Source of the DNA: Larus michahellis
Lineage: Eukaryota; Chordata; Aves; Charadriiformes; Laridae
Assembly: GCF_964199755.1 (NCBI RefSeq)
Contig: NC_133896.1
Location: 87,652,215 to 87,716,214 of the forward strand
Length of the DNA: 64,000 bases
Direction: 5' to 3'
Every line of letters begins with the position of its first letter. The first letter of the stretch is position 1. The notes beneath the pieces were generated by a model that did no database searches, was not told the origin of the DNA, and saw nothing but the letters and a program-made list of their open reading frames with translations. Positions 24,021 through 35,999 of this stretch are shown one piece after another. The position numbers were made by a program, and so were the translations under genes.

Positions 24021-27000
24021 ATTGCAGGTGTCAAGCCAGGAAGGCAAAATGGGGAAGCTACTGCCCTTTTGGGCCCTTGCTCAGTAGGGCTGTGCTTGGT
24101 TTGGGAAGAATTTTTTTAACATCTTTTATAATGCAGGTAAGGGTACATTAGGGCTGCATCCAAAAAAACGCTGGGAACCTTCAGCTCCAACGAAGGTGAT
24201 GAAAGAGTGGAGGCTGTCAACACCACTTAAGATTCAGACCCTCGTCTCTACAGAAATCTTGTACTGAGATTAATCAGACACTGGATTCAAGCAAAGAGTT
24301 AAATCTGAAAAGTAAAGTATGCACTTTCAAACATCTCATAAATTGCTTATAACTGCACAAAATACCGCAGGGTGCATGTGAGCACCCCCACACGGAGCTG
24401 AATTGCAGCCAGATAAAATATCCTGCAGCTTTTGCTGATAATCCTGATGAAAGAGAGGCTTATTGTAATAGAAAGAAAATGTAGGAAAGATTTGTAGATA
24501 AGTGATCATTATAATTTAGTGACCTGGGGGAGGACATGACACAAACAACATTATTTGATGAATCGTTGAAAACTGTAAAGAGAAGAGTGGCAAACCTTTC
24601 TACATTATTTCCAAAGTCTGGCCATTTCTGTATAACTAAATTAATATATTCAATGCAATTATATCATAGAACTACAGTGCGACAGCACAGAGGCAAAGAT
24701 TTAAATACCCGTGTAAAAGAGACAAATGTTTTGGAAAATGGATGAAGGGTGGATGAAGGGTAAACTCCATTGGACACAGCCTTATGAAACTACTCACTAG
24801 GCATCATCTTCACTTGAAAACCTCTTTAAGGGGGCAGGTTTTTTTTAGATTTAAGACACTGGCAATAGATTGAACTCTTAAGAAGTAAGCTAATGAATGG
24901 ACATATATCTCAGCACTGTCATTACTATAGCCTTAAATGAAATGCATTCCCTCCTAGGTAAGAGCAGTAGATGGTCCTTGATGATGGCTGGGTGGAAGAG
25001 ACAGGAAGCTAAACACACCAATGTCCTCATGTTTAGGTTGGCAGCGTCAGTATGATCAATCCTGTGCTTTCAAAACTAATGCCTGGACTCTCCCTCCCCC
25101 ACATACCCATTATTAGATTTATTTAACAAATCAGGATAATTTTAAAAATAGCAAATCTAGATGTGTTTTCTTTTCTTAGAAGGCCATAGTTTCTGGGAGG
25201 AGGGGAAATAAAATCACTTTTAGGAGTTTTTCTTGGCATCTCACATGCATGGCAAAAAAAATCCAGAGGTTCTCATCTCATCTGTTTAAAAACATGAAGC
25301 ATTGGAAGGCATGCGATTAGCTTTTGAAATCTGGCAGTGATGATATACTGTCAAGTGTATATAAATATGGATCATCAGAGTAATTTTTAAAAACAACATG
25401 CACAAAATTGAGAGATGATACTTTTACTCCAAACAGGCGGGCATACATTCATACAGATTTATCCCAAAATAGTAAGCAGTATACAATAAAACAAATTAAT
25501 AATTTCAATATGAATAAAGCCTATAAAGTCCTGTATTTTTATTCAGAGATGGTTATCAAGTCCTTCAATGAGTTATTCTTAGGAAAAAATGAGTGTTTTA
25601 AAGCTCAATTACAAGATATAAAATATGACCCAAACATATGGCTGCTGTTATGAAGTTTCTTACTGATTGCTGAAATCTGTTGATTTTTTTTTTTTATATG
25701 GGAGGAAAAAAAGATGCTATTATATGGTTTTCTGCCCCTACTGTTCACCTTTCAGGATGTTTCCCTGACAGAGGAGACTGCACCAGGTAGCTAGAGCTGT
25801 TACAGCGTGAGACAGATGTGCATTTTCCCTCTAGACCTGAGATTTCTGAGAAATGTAGTTTAGAAACCATAAAGGAAAAAAGGCTGATTTTTTATATGGT
25901 TATTTGTAATTCGTGAAACGACAAGATTTTTGTATTTGCAATTAGTGAAATTACAGGATTTTTGTATGCTTATATCCCTGGTCTGGTGGCAATCCCACAG
26001 AAGCATGTGTTCCTTCTGATGACAGATCTCTGGGAGACTATGAGTAACACCTTTGAAAGCAGTAAGATGAACTGCTAAAGATGATACACATAATTAAGCT
26101 GTATCCATGTTGTGGTCAAGCCAATGGGAAGTGAGTAATCTCCACACTCAAATTAGAAATGAGTAGATTCTCTCTCACTGTCTAGCAATGAGGCAGGGGC
26201 ATGGATGGATGGAGATGAGGCAGGGTAAGTGGAAACCTCACTAGACCTTAGAGCTCAAAATGTTGATGTCTGATTCGATTGGAGGAGAGAACCATTGTAC
26301 CATTTTATTTATTACTAATGCTTTCCCCCACTACATTTCTCCCTCTTCTTTTTTTTTTAATGAGTATGCCTACTGTATACTTTTAACGATTCTTACCGAG
26401 GTGCCTTAGCTTCTTACAATGAAAAGTACCTCTGCAGAGGGTTACCTGAAGAAGGACTCAAAAGGACCTGCAACTCTAGACTCACAATCTAACTGCACAT
26501 TATAGGCACGAAGCTAACATCAAACGAGGAGACAGCTGCAGTAGTGGAAAGGCTATAGTAGGGCCTGGGAGAACCTTCTGTTTGGTAATTAAAAGGGTAA
26601 GAATGTTTGTCTCATATTTCTGTAAGGAAGCAATATCCCCTTAGCGTTGGTAGAAGAGTCTCGTGCTCCTTATCTACAACCTCATCCCATAATTTGGCAC
26701 TGTGGTCCCTCTGGCCTCACCTTCACTGGGATGCTGCCCCAGTGACAAACACTGTCTGTGTCTCACCGTATCTGAACAAAAGCAAAGCTGCTGTTTGCTG
26801 TAGCGAGATTTCAAGGTTTGTTCTTGTGTTTGAAATCTACAGTCACGAAATTTCACTGGGACAAAACATCAGACCAAATCCACAGAGTAGGTACGGCCTT
26901 AGTCTTCACAGGCTGATTATCAGTGCTTTTTGGTTTGCAACTCATAGAAGCCAAAAATGATTTTGCATCAGATAGTGTAAGGTTACAATAGAAGAAAATC

Positions 27001-27951
27001 AGTTAGGTAAAAAGACTCTTCTATAGACTGCTTAACAATGTGTAGCTTCCCTTTTAGTATTATAAAAATTCCAGCACACAATACGCAGGCAAAAAAATTC
27101 AATATATCACATAAAACTATTCAGTCACCTAGCTTTCAAAAAGATGATTTTAAGGGGTGAGTGGAATCTAGACCCACTATAGTACCTTTTGTATTCACCA
27201 TTTGAAAACAGAGATAACTAAAAAGGTGTTTGCCCACCTAGACATTTCTGAGAATATAATTAGAACACATGACAGGAGCATATAAATTACAAAAAAAAAG
27301 TTACTCCTGAGTCCTGCTTTTCCTTTGTTGCATCATAGGTAGTTGTTGGCCTAGAGGCCTGCAACAGCTCCTAGAAAAGGGTGAGAGAAGGGATTCCTCT
27401 TTAAGTAAAATAAAAATGACAGTAAAAGATTATACTGATTACTGATTATATTACTGGACTAAATTTGTCTTATTGTGATTCCACTATAAACCTGGCTGAA
27501 CTCAATATTTGGTTTGCGTTCATTTGAGCTGCTTTAGTAGGGCTGCCTTAGGCAAACAGGCGACTTGTGTTCAGTGAGATTGTCTCTCTCTACTATGTTA
27601 CCTGAAGTAGGGAATTAAAGTTGTTCACAGAGTTTCAAAACCTAAAGTTTCAAGCTTTAAGTCTCTGAATTGCTTACCTAATTAGAAATGTGCAGAGACT
27701 CCTTTTATTAGACATTTTCTTCGTGAGGACCAGTGAGAGTACTTGCTATTGCAAGGTGATGAAATGGGTCACCTCATGAAACACACCTAGACGCTTTGGG
27801 TATTCCTCTGAATTCCTGGATACAAACTATATCTCCTTTGGTCAAGCTAGACGCTTTCTGAAGCTCTTTCAAGTAAGTTGGGAACATTTATATCTCCCCA
27901 TGCTTCATGAAGGACAATAGCATTTTCACAGCACAGTGCTTGAAAGCAGAG
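24021..27951. other. AT-rich intergenic noncoding DNA
   Basis: No gene, RNA or repeat was recognised. Longest open frames are about 117 codons (26607-26960) and look like chance. Confidence 0.45.
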
Positions 27952-28360
27952 TCACAGAATCATAGGCATCATGTCTAAAAGGGACCTTGATGCTTCTAGC
28001 CTGAGGTAGGATCCTGTACTGCTAAATTTCTGTAGATGTTTACTTAACCTGATCTTAGATCTTGGGAATATCTTCCCTAATTCTTAAACTAATTTTGCCT
28101 AAATGCTGCTCAAATACATTTATGTCTGTGTACAACAAATCCTTACCTTGCTATCTTTGCAACATCTTTTTTTCACGTTTGAAGACTATTATCCTCTCTC
28201 TGCTCAGTCCATATTTCTGTAAAATAAACAATCACAGCTGATTCAACTTTTCTTCATGGATCATGTCTTCTACACACCTTCCTATTGTTCACCTCTGGGT
28301 CACCTCCAGTGACCCACCTATGTCATACTTGAAGTATGCTGCCCAGAAAACACAGTGCAT
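27952..28360 (-). mobile_element. Old, diverged CR1 LINE 3' part
   Basis: The left end TCACAGAATCATAGG is a CR1 terminal repeat. At about 28252-28350 the sequence (TTCATGGATCATGTCTTCTA, then CACCTCTGGGTCACCTCCAG and GAAGTATGCTGCCCAGAA) matches the minus-strand CR1 ORF2 end region in the expected order. Divergence is high, so this is an old insertion of another subfamily than the element at 29195. Confidence 0.7.
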
Positions 28361-29194
28361 CCATCAGTCTAGGCTTCCTACTGCTGCAAAGAGTAAAAGG
28401 ATTAGTTCACATACAGCAGGTACATACAACATGCTAGTTTATTCAGAGTATTTAACTTTTTTTGCAGCTATATAATACTGCTGACTCACATTCCGTTTTA
28501 ACTGCTGAACCTTTTTCTGCGGAGAATCTTTCAGACTAGCATAGTCAATGGACTAAGAAGCCAGTTCATGAAGAAGAGAAAAAAAGGACCTAAAATTGTA
28601 TCAAGTGCAGCACAACAAAGCCAGTAAGTATCCACTTAGCGAGGAGTTAGTGAGAAACTCTGTTAGTTCCATTTCATGCTGGCCCTCCAGGCCTGTGTAA
28701 TGTATCTAATTATACACCTCTGCGGTTTGAACAATGCCTCTCAGCTTTGATGAAACAAAAAGTAAACAAAAATTTTCAAGCCATGATTAACCTGAAAATG
28801 TGAAATACATGAAACAACTGAGCATGGACTCCTATGTTACTTATTAATCTAATTTGGTGTCTGTTAAACTGACAAAATGCTAGCAGGCTTAGGAATTACA
28901 GGAAGACAGATACCCTGAGAAGTAGAACATATTCCAGGTAATGAGATGTAAAAGAGAGGAAAGATGAGGGAAAGAAATAGGGAACAGGAAACAGAGAAGG
29001 AAGGCAAATGAAAGCCAGTGGCAATGAAAGGTGTGGACAAATGCTGTTTTGCATAATACCAAGTGAGAGAACAACCAAGAGTAGCACCGGAAAGTTTAGT
29101 TACTATCTAAGACCAAATCAAACCTTGACCTTGGTGCAAACCTTCTATTGCCATGAATGGGCACTGTCCTGGACATCTTGCCAGATGTATGCCC
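28361..29194. other. Noncoding DNA between CR1 elements
   Basis: No gene recognised. A purine-rich stretch lies at about 28935-29010. The boundary with the next CR1 is blurred and estimated from where CR1 protein similarity begins. Confidence 0.4.
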
Positions 29195-30428
29195 CAAAAG
29201 CATAAACAGCGTGACTAATCTGATAGCCTTCTATGATGGCATGACTGGATGGATAGATGAGGGGAGGGCAGTAGATGTTGTCTACCTTGACTTCAGCGAG
29301 GCGTTTGACACGGTCTCCCACAGCATCCTCATAGGGAAGCTTAGGAAGTGTGGGTTAGATGAATGGACAGTGGGGTGGATAGATAACTGGTTGAAAGACA
29401 GAGCTCAGAGGGTCGTGATTAGGGGCACAGAGTCTAGCTAGAGGTCAGCGACAAGAGGTGCTCCCCAGGGGTCAGTACTGGGCCCAGTCCTCTTCAATAT
29501 ATCCATCAATGACCTGGATGAAGGGATAGAGTGCACCCTCAGCAAGTTTGCTGATGACACAAAGCTGGGGGGGTGGCTGACACACCAGAAGGCTGTGCCG
29601 CTGTACAGAGAGACCTGGACAGGCTGGAGAGTTTTGGCGGAGAGGAACCTTATGAAATTCAACAAGGGCAAGTGTAGGATGCTGCAGCTGGGGAGGAATA
29701 ACCCCATGCACCAGTGCAGGTTGGGGGCTGACCTGCTGGAGAGCAGCTCTGTGGAAAGAGACCTGGGAGTCCTGGTGGACAACAGGATGACCATGGGCCA
29801 GCAATGTGCCCTCGTGGCCAAGAAGGCCAATGGCATCCTGGGATGCATCAAGAAGAGTGTGGCAAGCAAGTCGAGGGAGGTCATCCTCCACCTCTACTCT
29901 GCCTTGGTGGGGCCACATCTGGAGTACTGTGTCCAGTTCTGGGCTCCCTGGTTCAAGGACAGGGAACTGCTGGAGAGGGTGCAGCAAAGGGCTACCAAGA
30001 TGATTAGGGGACTGGAACACCTCTCTTATGAAGAAAGGCTGAGGGATTTGGGTCTCTTCAGTCTGGAAAAAGGACGACTGAGGGGGGGTCTTATCAACAC
30101 TTGTAAATACTTAAAAGGTGGGTGTCAGGAGGATGGGGCCAAGTTCTTTTCAGTGGTGCCTGGCAACAGGACAAGAGGTAACGGGCACAAACTTGAGCAT
30201 AGGAAGTTCCGCCTAAACATGAGGAGGAACTTCTCTACCCTGAGGGTGGCAGGGCACTGAAACAGGCTGCCCAGAGAAGTGGTGGAGTCTCCATCTCTGG
30301 AGACATTCAAAACCCGCCTGGACGCGTTCCTGTGCAACCTGCTCTAGGTGACCCTGCTCTGGCAGGGGGGTTGGACAAGATGATCTCCAGAGGTCCCTTC
30401 CAACCCTACAATTCTGTGATTCTGTAAT
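29195..30428 (+). mobile_element. CR1 LINE, 5'-truncated, with RT remnant
   Basis: This is the longest mobile element in the window. It starts inside the reverse transcriptase region, keeps the rest of ORF2 and ends in a normal 3' untranslated tail (GTTGGACAAGATGATCTCCA, CCCTTCCAACC) with two terminal units, ATTCTGTG ATTCTGT. 5' truncation is the norm for CR1 copies made by target-primed reverse transcription. It shares its last 400 bases closely with the minus-strand copy at 16121-16544, so both belong to the same subfamily. Confidence 0.95.
29196..30347 (+). pseudogene. CR1 ORF2 (reverse transcriptase) remnant
   Basis: ORF2 of CR1 encodes an endonuclease and a reverse transcriptase that copy the element into the genome. 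What remains begins just before RT motif A. Visible motifs are VVYLDFSEAFD (motif A, with the first catalytic aspartate), APQGSVLGP (motif B) and FADD (motif C, the catalytic pair), followed by the thumb and C-terminal region ([36 protein letters not shown]). It is broken: TGG to TAG at 29439-29441, a probable one-base loss near 29568-29574, a compensating extra T near 29634, and TGG to TGA at 30258-30260. The ancestral stop is TAG at 30345-30347. The endonuclease half is missing altogether, so the copy cannot move by itself. Confidence 0.9.
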
Positions 30429-32479
30429 TTGCCCACTTCCATCAAAAGAGTTCCATGCCCTTCTGCTGAATCAAACCTCAAAGACCAGGTGACTGAGAAC
30501 AAGGCTGGGCATCAGAAACCCACTGAAGGATATCCTGAGTCTTAAGAAAAGCTCTAGAGGCAGAGAATGGGTTTGGTAGTATCTCAGAAAGAATGGACAT
30601 CTTAGACCTAGGAAAGAGCTGGGTAAATGAGAGTCATTTAAGAAAAGACTGAATGTGCAAAGGCCTGATAACACGAATACAAAATATTAAAGACTGGTAC
30701 TAAATATATGTGTATATATACTTAACAGACATTTGTAAAGAACACCGGTAAATTGTGTGTAAGATATGTACACTTCTTATTTTAATTTTTCTTCTTTCAG
30801 TTCTTTTTCTCTCTTTCTTTTTCAATGCCATATGCTCTGTATATTTTCCCTGAGGAACATTCTTGCGCTTTTATTTTCATAGTGTTAGATGGAGCCTTCA
30901 TCTACAATTGCATGGAGCAACAGTGCCAGACAGTGGCTGGCTGGGATAAATGCAGCTGGATTTTCCCCGTAGTTAAGCCTTTGGGACCTGTAACAAGCAT
31001 GCTAGTTACCTGTCATTGATTTGACCAGTACAGAAAGAAGAGAAAGGCATGTAAAGCAGCCCGTCGCAGAGGAATGATCCCTGTTGCCAACATTCCCCTG
31101 AAATTTCACGGGATTTGCTCTGATTTTGAACCCCACGCTTGGAAATAAGCTCTAGGGATGATGATGTGAGCTGTGACCAGCAGTTTAAAATTCCTTTACC
31201 CTTCGGCGCTGCTTACACTTCCATTTACAGTATTTACACGTACCTCCTCCTCATACTGTGAAGATTGCTCCTCCTGCTGGGACAGAGTCGTCTGCCAGTA
31301 AGGCCCTACAAGCCATAGTAGCCCAGGTCAGGCTAATAGCACCGTGGCCCTTTGTTGCACAGTATGGGTGATGTGCAGTCTGGAATAAAATGAGACCCAT
31401 GCCTCGGCCAGTGAAACTCTTGCCTGTCATCCCCTCTTCTGAAGAGTCTGACACCTAAGTTCACAGCCTGACTGGTGACTTCTGGAGGTCACTTGGGTTC
31501 TCCTCCCTCAGTGCAGGAAAAGCCTCTCGGTTGAAAGCGTGGGGGTAAATGCACTTGTGACAGACTGTGAAAGCAGAAGTCCAATGGGCCTTTGAAATAT
31601 TTTACCACAGGAGCCATTTTATCAAAAGGCTATTGGGAAGTATAGGGACCGGGCAGCAGTGGGGTACAGATGACCTTTCCTTCTGTGGGTTTAGAGGGGC
31701 GAATGTTAAGATTTGTCAGCAGAAGGTCAATGGTTGGAAAAACGAATTTTCAATTGACTGCATCACCTGCCACGCCAATTATTTTGCACGAGTAAGAAAT
31801 AATGATTGTGCACTAGAAGAGCATTCAGCAAATGGTTTCAACTCACGTTTACCAATGCTTTTGTCTTTATGAATAGTGCTTTATTTTCTATAAGTCTTCT
31901 AGCATTACTAAAGGGGTACCTGTTTAAAGTAGTTCAACGAGCTTTACATATTTTGCCTATAAAGTAACTGAATTTCTGAATGCTAATGTAAGAATTACCT
32001 ATTTTAATATTCTATAATTTTTTTCCTTAAATCACAGAATTATTAAGCTTCATGAGATCTTCTTATCCTCAGCCTAAGCTTTCAGCAATAGATAAACCAA
32101 TATTTGAAGGAAAGAAAATCTGTCATTTTCCCCAGTCCATCATCTGCAAATCAATTAGCTGAAGATAACAGGGGAGTAAGGGTCAAAAATACAAACAGAT
32201 TTTGCTCTGAAAATGATGCTATTTCCGAAGTTAGTTTAGACACAATCTAGTTTAGTTTCTGTTGATGAAAGTTCTTGGGTTTGCATGGAAACACAAAAAA
32301 AGGCCTGATAGGTCAAAGAAGCAAGCAGGATGAGCTAGCCTGATGGCTAGCACATAGTCATTGAGGAGATGAAGGTCATCTGAACTGCAGTTCTACTTCG
32401 ACGGGTTTTGTGAGGATAAAACCCAAACCAACCTGTATAGGCAATCTTTAGAGGAGTAACATAGCAATTAACAGTTGCA
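30429..32479. other. Intergenic noncoding DNA upstream of WNT7B
   Basis: AT-rich, without recognisable genes or CR1 sequence. This is the last stretch before the CpG islands of the WNT7B region begin. Confidence 0.45.
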
Positions 32480-33120
32480 CTGCTGAGCGCCTCGCTCTCT
32501 CTTAACCTCCCCGGACCAGCAGAAGACTAATTCCTGTATACAAACCGGCACGGCTTCACAGCCAGCGGAAGCGTGCCCCTCCACGCTGGTTTTTCACACC
32601 CACGCCCGGCTTTGTGCGCGGGTGGGGATCCGCAGGGGACGGGGGGAAGCAGCCCACGGCCAACAGCCAGATTTTGCGCTCCCAAAGCCCACAGCGGCCG
32701 CGGCGGGGCCGGCCAGCTCGGCCCGGCCGGGAGGGCAGGGGCTGGGGAACTACGGCTTATCGTCCCACCGCAGCCCGGCGGGAACTACCTTCCGAGTCCC
32801 CGCAGCCGCCCCTCGCCCCGGCCCGGCGCCGCCGCCCGCCGCCCCTGGGTGGCGGTGTTACCCCGCGGGACGCGGCCGCGCCCGGCGTCCGGGACACCCC
32901 GGCCCAGCGCTCGGCGGCAGGGAGCCGCGCCGGCCTTGGTGGGGCCGGGGGCTGAAGCTCCCCGACGCGGCCCCGCCGCTGCCGCCGCCGCCGCCTCGGC
33001 CCCGCCACCGCCCCGCGGGCACGCCTCGGCCACCGCGCCTCCTCCCGCCCCGGGCGGCGCCCGCTCCGCGCCCCGCGGGTGTCCGGGGCTCTCGGGGAAG
33101 GGACACTCTTCCCCTTCAAA
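32480..33120. promoter_or_regulatory. CpG island upstream of WNT7B
   Basis: About 640 bases of dense CpG, including GCC/CCG runs at 32970-33000, centred some 2.5 kb upstream of WNT7B exon 1a. Long open frames in several frames (up to 224 codons) are alanine/arginine/proline-rich and frame-independent, so they are not taken as genes. A GTAAGG donor-like site (33235) follows on the + strand. The island may be an upstream promoter or a regulatory island of WNT7B. Confidence 0.5.
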
Positions 33121-34899
33121 ATGCTTCAAATACCGGCAAAAACACAGGGGGGAAAGTGGGCGGGGGGGAGGGGGTGTGTGCTGCGTCTTGAATTCCCTCT
33201 GGGCGTTGGTCGAGGGGTTTGGATGGCGGGTCTGGGTAAGGTTATGAGGCTCTCGGAGAAATGGTTTTGCAAAAGGGAAGCGTGGCCTCATCTTACCTAA
33301 AAATCCTCACAAAAAAAAAAAAAAAAAAAGACAAAGGGGGATGCAAAAATAAGTGATATTGGGTCAGGGAAAAAAGAGTAAAAGACTACATACAAGGGAA
33401 AACTCAACTTTTTAAAAGGACAAATTGGTCATAATTAAGTATTGGGAAAAATGTAGCAGAAGCGGTCTGGAGGAGGGCCGGCTGTCTGCAAGAGCCGGAG
33501 CGTTGATTATTAAAGAATAAAACGTGAGGAATGCGGGGGGAAAGGCAGAGCAAAACCGATCAGCAGGGAGAGATAGCGGAGGGCGGCGGTGGGGTGGGCA
33601 GGCTCGGCCGGCCGTCCGTCCGTCTGTCCCAGGGGGGACGCGGCGTGAGGCACCCCACAGCAGGGCCCGTCTCCGTCCCGCTTCGCTTCTGCTTCCCCTG
33701 CCCAGGGCCAGGCTTGGGATCTCGGGATCTCCGCGCCATGACCCAAGGAGACCCCGTTCTCGGGAGCTGGGCGGGTGATGGCAAGGTGCGGGCAGCGCTG
33801 GCTGTGGGAGCCATCTAAAAATGACCCGCGATTTCACACTGCATCTCCTCAACCACGGCAGCCTGGCTGGGCTTTAAAAAGTCCTTTGTTTTCTCCGTCA
33901 GGATAGATACTTTACGATGAACTTCTGTGTTCAGCCTCTTTTGCTTGCTTGTCACTGCCTGCTTTCCTTTCAGCCTTTACTGGTGTGTGTTCAGCCGATT
34001 CTCTTCGAGAGATGCCTAGAGCTATCTATGTTTACTGTTACTACATGTATATAAATGTATGTGTATAAGCGGGCATAGGTGCACGGGTTTATCCCTATCT
34101 ATATAACTTACCACAGCCCACAAACTTGTATTTGAGTGCTATTTAAGCGTGCATATGCATGCAGATATATGCCTCCAGACAGGCGCACATTATGTAGTAG
34201 ACTGGAATAGATAATGCCACAGAATGCAGGAATAAACTGAGACGCTCAGAAAACGGCGAGAAAGAAAGAAAAGACAGAGACGGAAAGGAAGAAAAGACAG
34301 AAAGAAAAGGAAGCCGTGCTTCTCTGTTAGTGTCCGAACACAAAATGAGTTTTTGCCTCACTGATTAATCTCGCTACGACCAGCAAACTGAATATAATAA
34401 ACTTGCGTTAAAAGCCAAGTATATCTGTTTCTTAAAGGAGGAAGAGTGTTTTCTTACTGTGGAAAATGATATTAAATTTAGTGACAGGCGTTTGTGTCTG
34501 GACACACACACATATCGCCTTTTAGGATATGGAGCTGTAAGCCAACAGGGGTTAACGCCTGCCTCTTTTTGATTAGAAAGAAGAGGGGGAAGGGGGAAAA
34601 AAAAAGAGAAAGGAGAAAAAAAAGAAGAAAAAAAAGAGTTAACAATCTCTTTTGCGAAGTCCATACATTGCAAATCGAGCCGCGTTACCATACTAGAGGA
34701 AATGAAAAAATGCTTCGGTTTGAGAGGACGAGTCCTTTATTTCCCTTATTGGATACGTTTCGTGTGTTTTCCCCAACGCTCCGGCTTAAGGACATGCCTT
34801 CTGAAACGCAAACACACGCATAACTCGCACACGCACATGCACACAGACAGATAAGATATGTATTAGATCCTGACACACACGGGGTGGGGGGAAGAGCAG
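33121..34899. other. Proximal upstream region of WNT7B exon 1a
   Basis: The stretch holds a second CpG-rich patch (about 33520-33830), then AT-rich DNA with purine-only tracts at about 34254-34320 and 34575-34640. TATATAAAT occurs near 34046 but at a distance that does not identify a start site. No exon was recognised. Confidence 0.4.

Positions 34900-34960
<61 letters not shown>
34900..34960. repeat. (GA)n microsatellite near WNT7B exon 1a
   Basis: An almost uninterrupted GA run of about 60 bases ends roughly 390 bases before the WNT7B exon 1a start codon. GA/CT tracts near promoters can keep nucleosomes off or bind GA-binding proteins. A role here is inferred from position. Confidence 0.9.
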
Positions 34961-34963
<3 letters not shown>

Positions 34964-35138
34964 TCCTACCTGGAGCCATAGATTGCAAGATACGTAGTGT
35001 TACCTGGGGAAGTCAGAACAAGTAAAAACACATTGAACTTCAGGGCTCTATGAGGCAGTTGATCAAGATCAGTGCTTGCTCATTTTCTCCCTCAGACTGT
35101 CTGTCTTGGGATTTTTGTTTTATCGTTTTGAGCAGCTC

Positions 35139-35163
35139 TTTCTATTTTTTCCTCCCTCTTTAG
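35139..35163 (+). promoter_or_regulatory. Strong splice-acceptor-like sequence
   Basis: A pyrimidine tract (CTTTCTATTTTTTCCTCCC) ending in TCTTTAG lies 190 bases before the WNT7B exon 1a start codon. If used, exon 1a would begin at 35164 and a noncoding exon would exist further upstream. A weaker one ending in CTCAG lies at 35095. Alternatively both are unspliced parts of a longer 5' untranslated exon. Confidence 0.35.
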
Positions 35164-35192
35164 CTTTAATATCGGAGCCGGTTTCGGTCACC

Positions 35193-35294
35193 ATGGCTCT
35201 GGGAAGAGCTGCTTATCTGCACGGTGTTGATTTTTTACACTTCGGCCGGCTTTGCTCCTGGGTAGCTTCGGCAATGCTCTTGACTGGGATTTAA
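35193..35294 (+). promoter_or_regulatory. Upstream ORF in the WNT7B exon 1a leader
   Basis: A 33-codon ORF starts in a near-ideal initiation context (GTCACCATGG) and ends in TAA 59 bases before the WNT7B start codon. Its reading begins MALGRAAYLHGV and matches no protein I know. The WNT7B start has a weaker context (A at -3, C at +4). If the leader includes this region, scanning ribosomes should often start here and the ORF would reduce or regulate WNT7B translation. An in-frame ATG further upstream (35076) could lengthen it. Confidence 0.55.
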
Positions 35295-35353
35295 TCGACA
35301 AGATCAGTTCGACTTTTTGTGCAATTTTTATGGCTCAGTCCATTTTCTAGATC

Positions 35354-35424
35354 ATGCACAGAAACTTTCGGAAGTGGATTTTCTACGTGTTTCTATGCTT
35401 TGGAGTCATCTATGTCAAATTAGG
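35354..35424 (+). CDS. WNT7B: WNT7B, coding exon 1a (signal peptide)
   Basis: This is the first coding exon of WNT7B, a secreted, lipid-modified Wnt ligand that signals through Frizzled receptors (with RECK and GPR124 in brain vessels) and acts in brain, lung and kidney development. The reading MHRNFRKWIFYVFLCFGVIY followed by VKLG is almost identical to mammalian WNT7B, with Ile for Leu at residue 19. It forms a signal peptide: a basic start (HRNFRK) and a hydrophobic core from Trp8 to Val21. The ATG is fixed by this similarity. The exon ends in GG before GTAAGT (35425-35430), 71 coding bases, leaving two bases of the glycine codon open for exon 2. Exon 2, which should start ALSSVVALGANI, is not in the window. 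Control is likely through its own promoter and the upstream ORF at 35193. Confidence 0.95.
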
Positions 35425-35999
35425 GTAAGTCCTTGTGCACGATAAATCTCCTTTGGCTTTTGGGTCACGTTATTACAGACTTGTGAACAAAATGTTGCAA
35501 AAGGAAAAAAAGAGAAAAAAAGAAAGAAAGGAAAAAAAAAAAGAGGTGATTATTTCTCTCTGTCTCCCCGCTCTGCTCCCCCGGGGTGTCCCAGTGGTGG
35601 CAGCCCCCCGAAGACGTCCGCGTTTCCCCCGGTGCCGGTGCCGGTGCCGGGGCAGCGCGGCGGGGCGATGCCCGGCTGCGGAGCCGCCCAGCCGGGAGGG
35701 AGCCGGTCGCGAGTGATGACGGATCCTTTTATTTTGTACTGCTTAAGCGAACTTAAATATTATCTCTGGCGTACAGTACCCTCAGGAAAAAAAAAAAAAA
35801 AAGAAAAAAAAAAGCAGCCTGACAGAGTTAACTCAGCCGCTGCTGCTGGGACAATGGAGCTTAGGTATTAAAAAGGCGAAAGGGGCGGGAGGAGGGGAAT
35901 CCCTGCTCTGAACCTGCACTCAGGGATTTGTTTTATGCAGGCCTAGACACAATTTGCGTTTCTATCCATCACACAGACGTGTTGAAATTAACTTGACAA
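35425..35999 (+). other. Intron 1 start, exon 1a transcripts
   Basis: Intronic sequence after the exon 1a donor, with A-rich tracts (35504-35545 and 35789-35813) and a CCGGTG hexamer repeated four times at about 35629-35652 in a small CpG patch. No exon seen. Confidence 0.6.

Noticed and set aside
4601..32312. The string AAAGGCCTGAT near 4602, 30659 and 32302
   Set aside because: Flanks share nothing, so it is neither a repeat family nor a clear motif; most likely coincidence.
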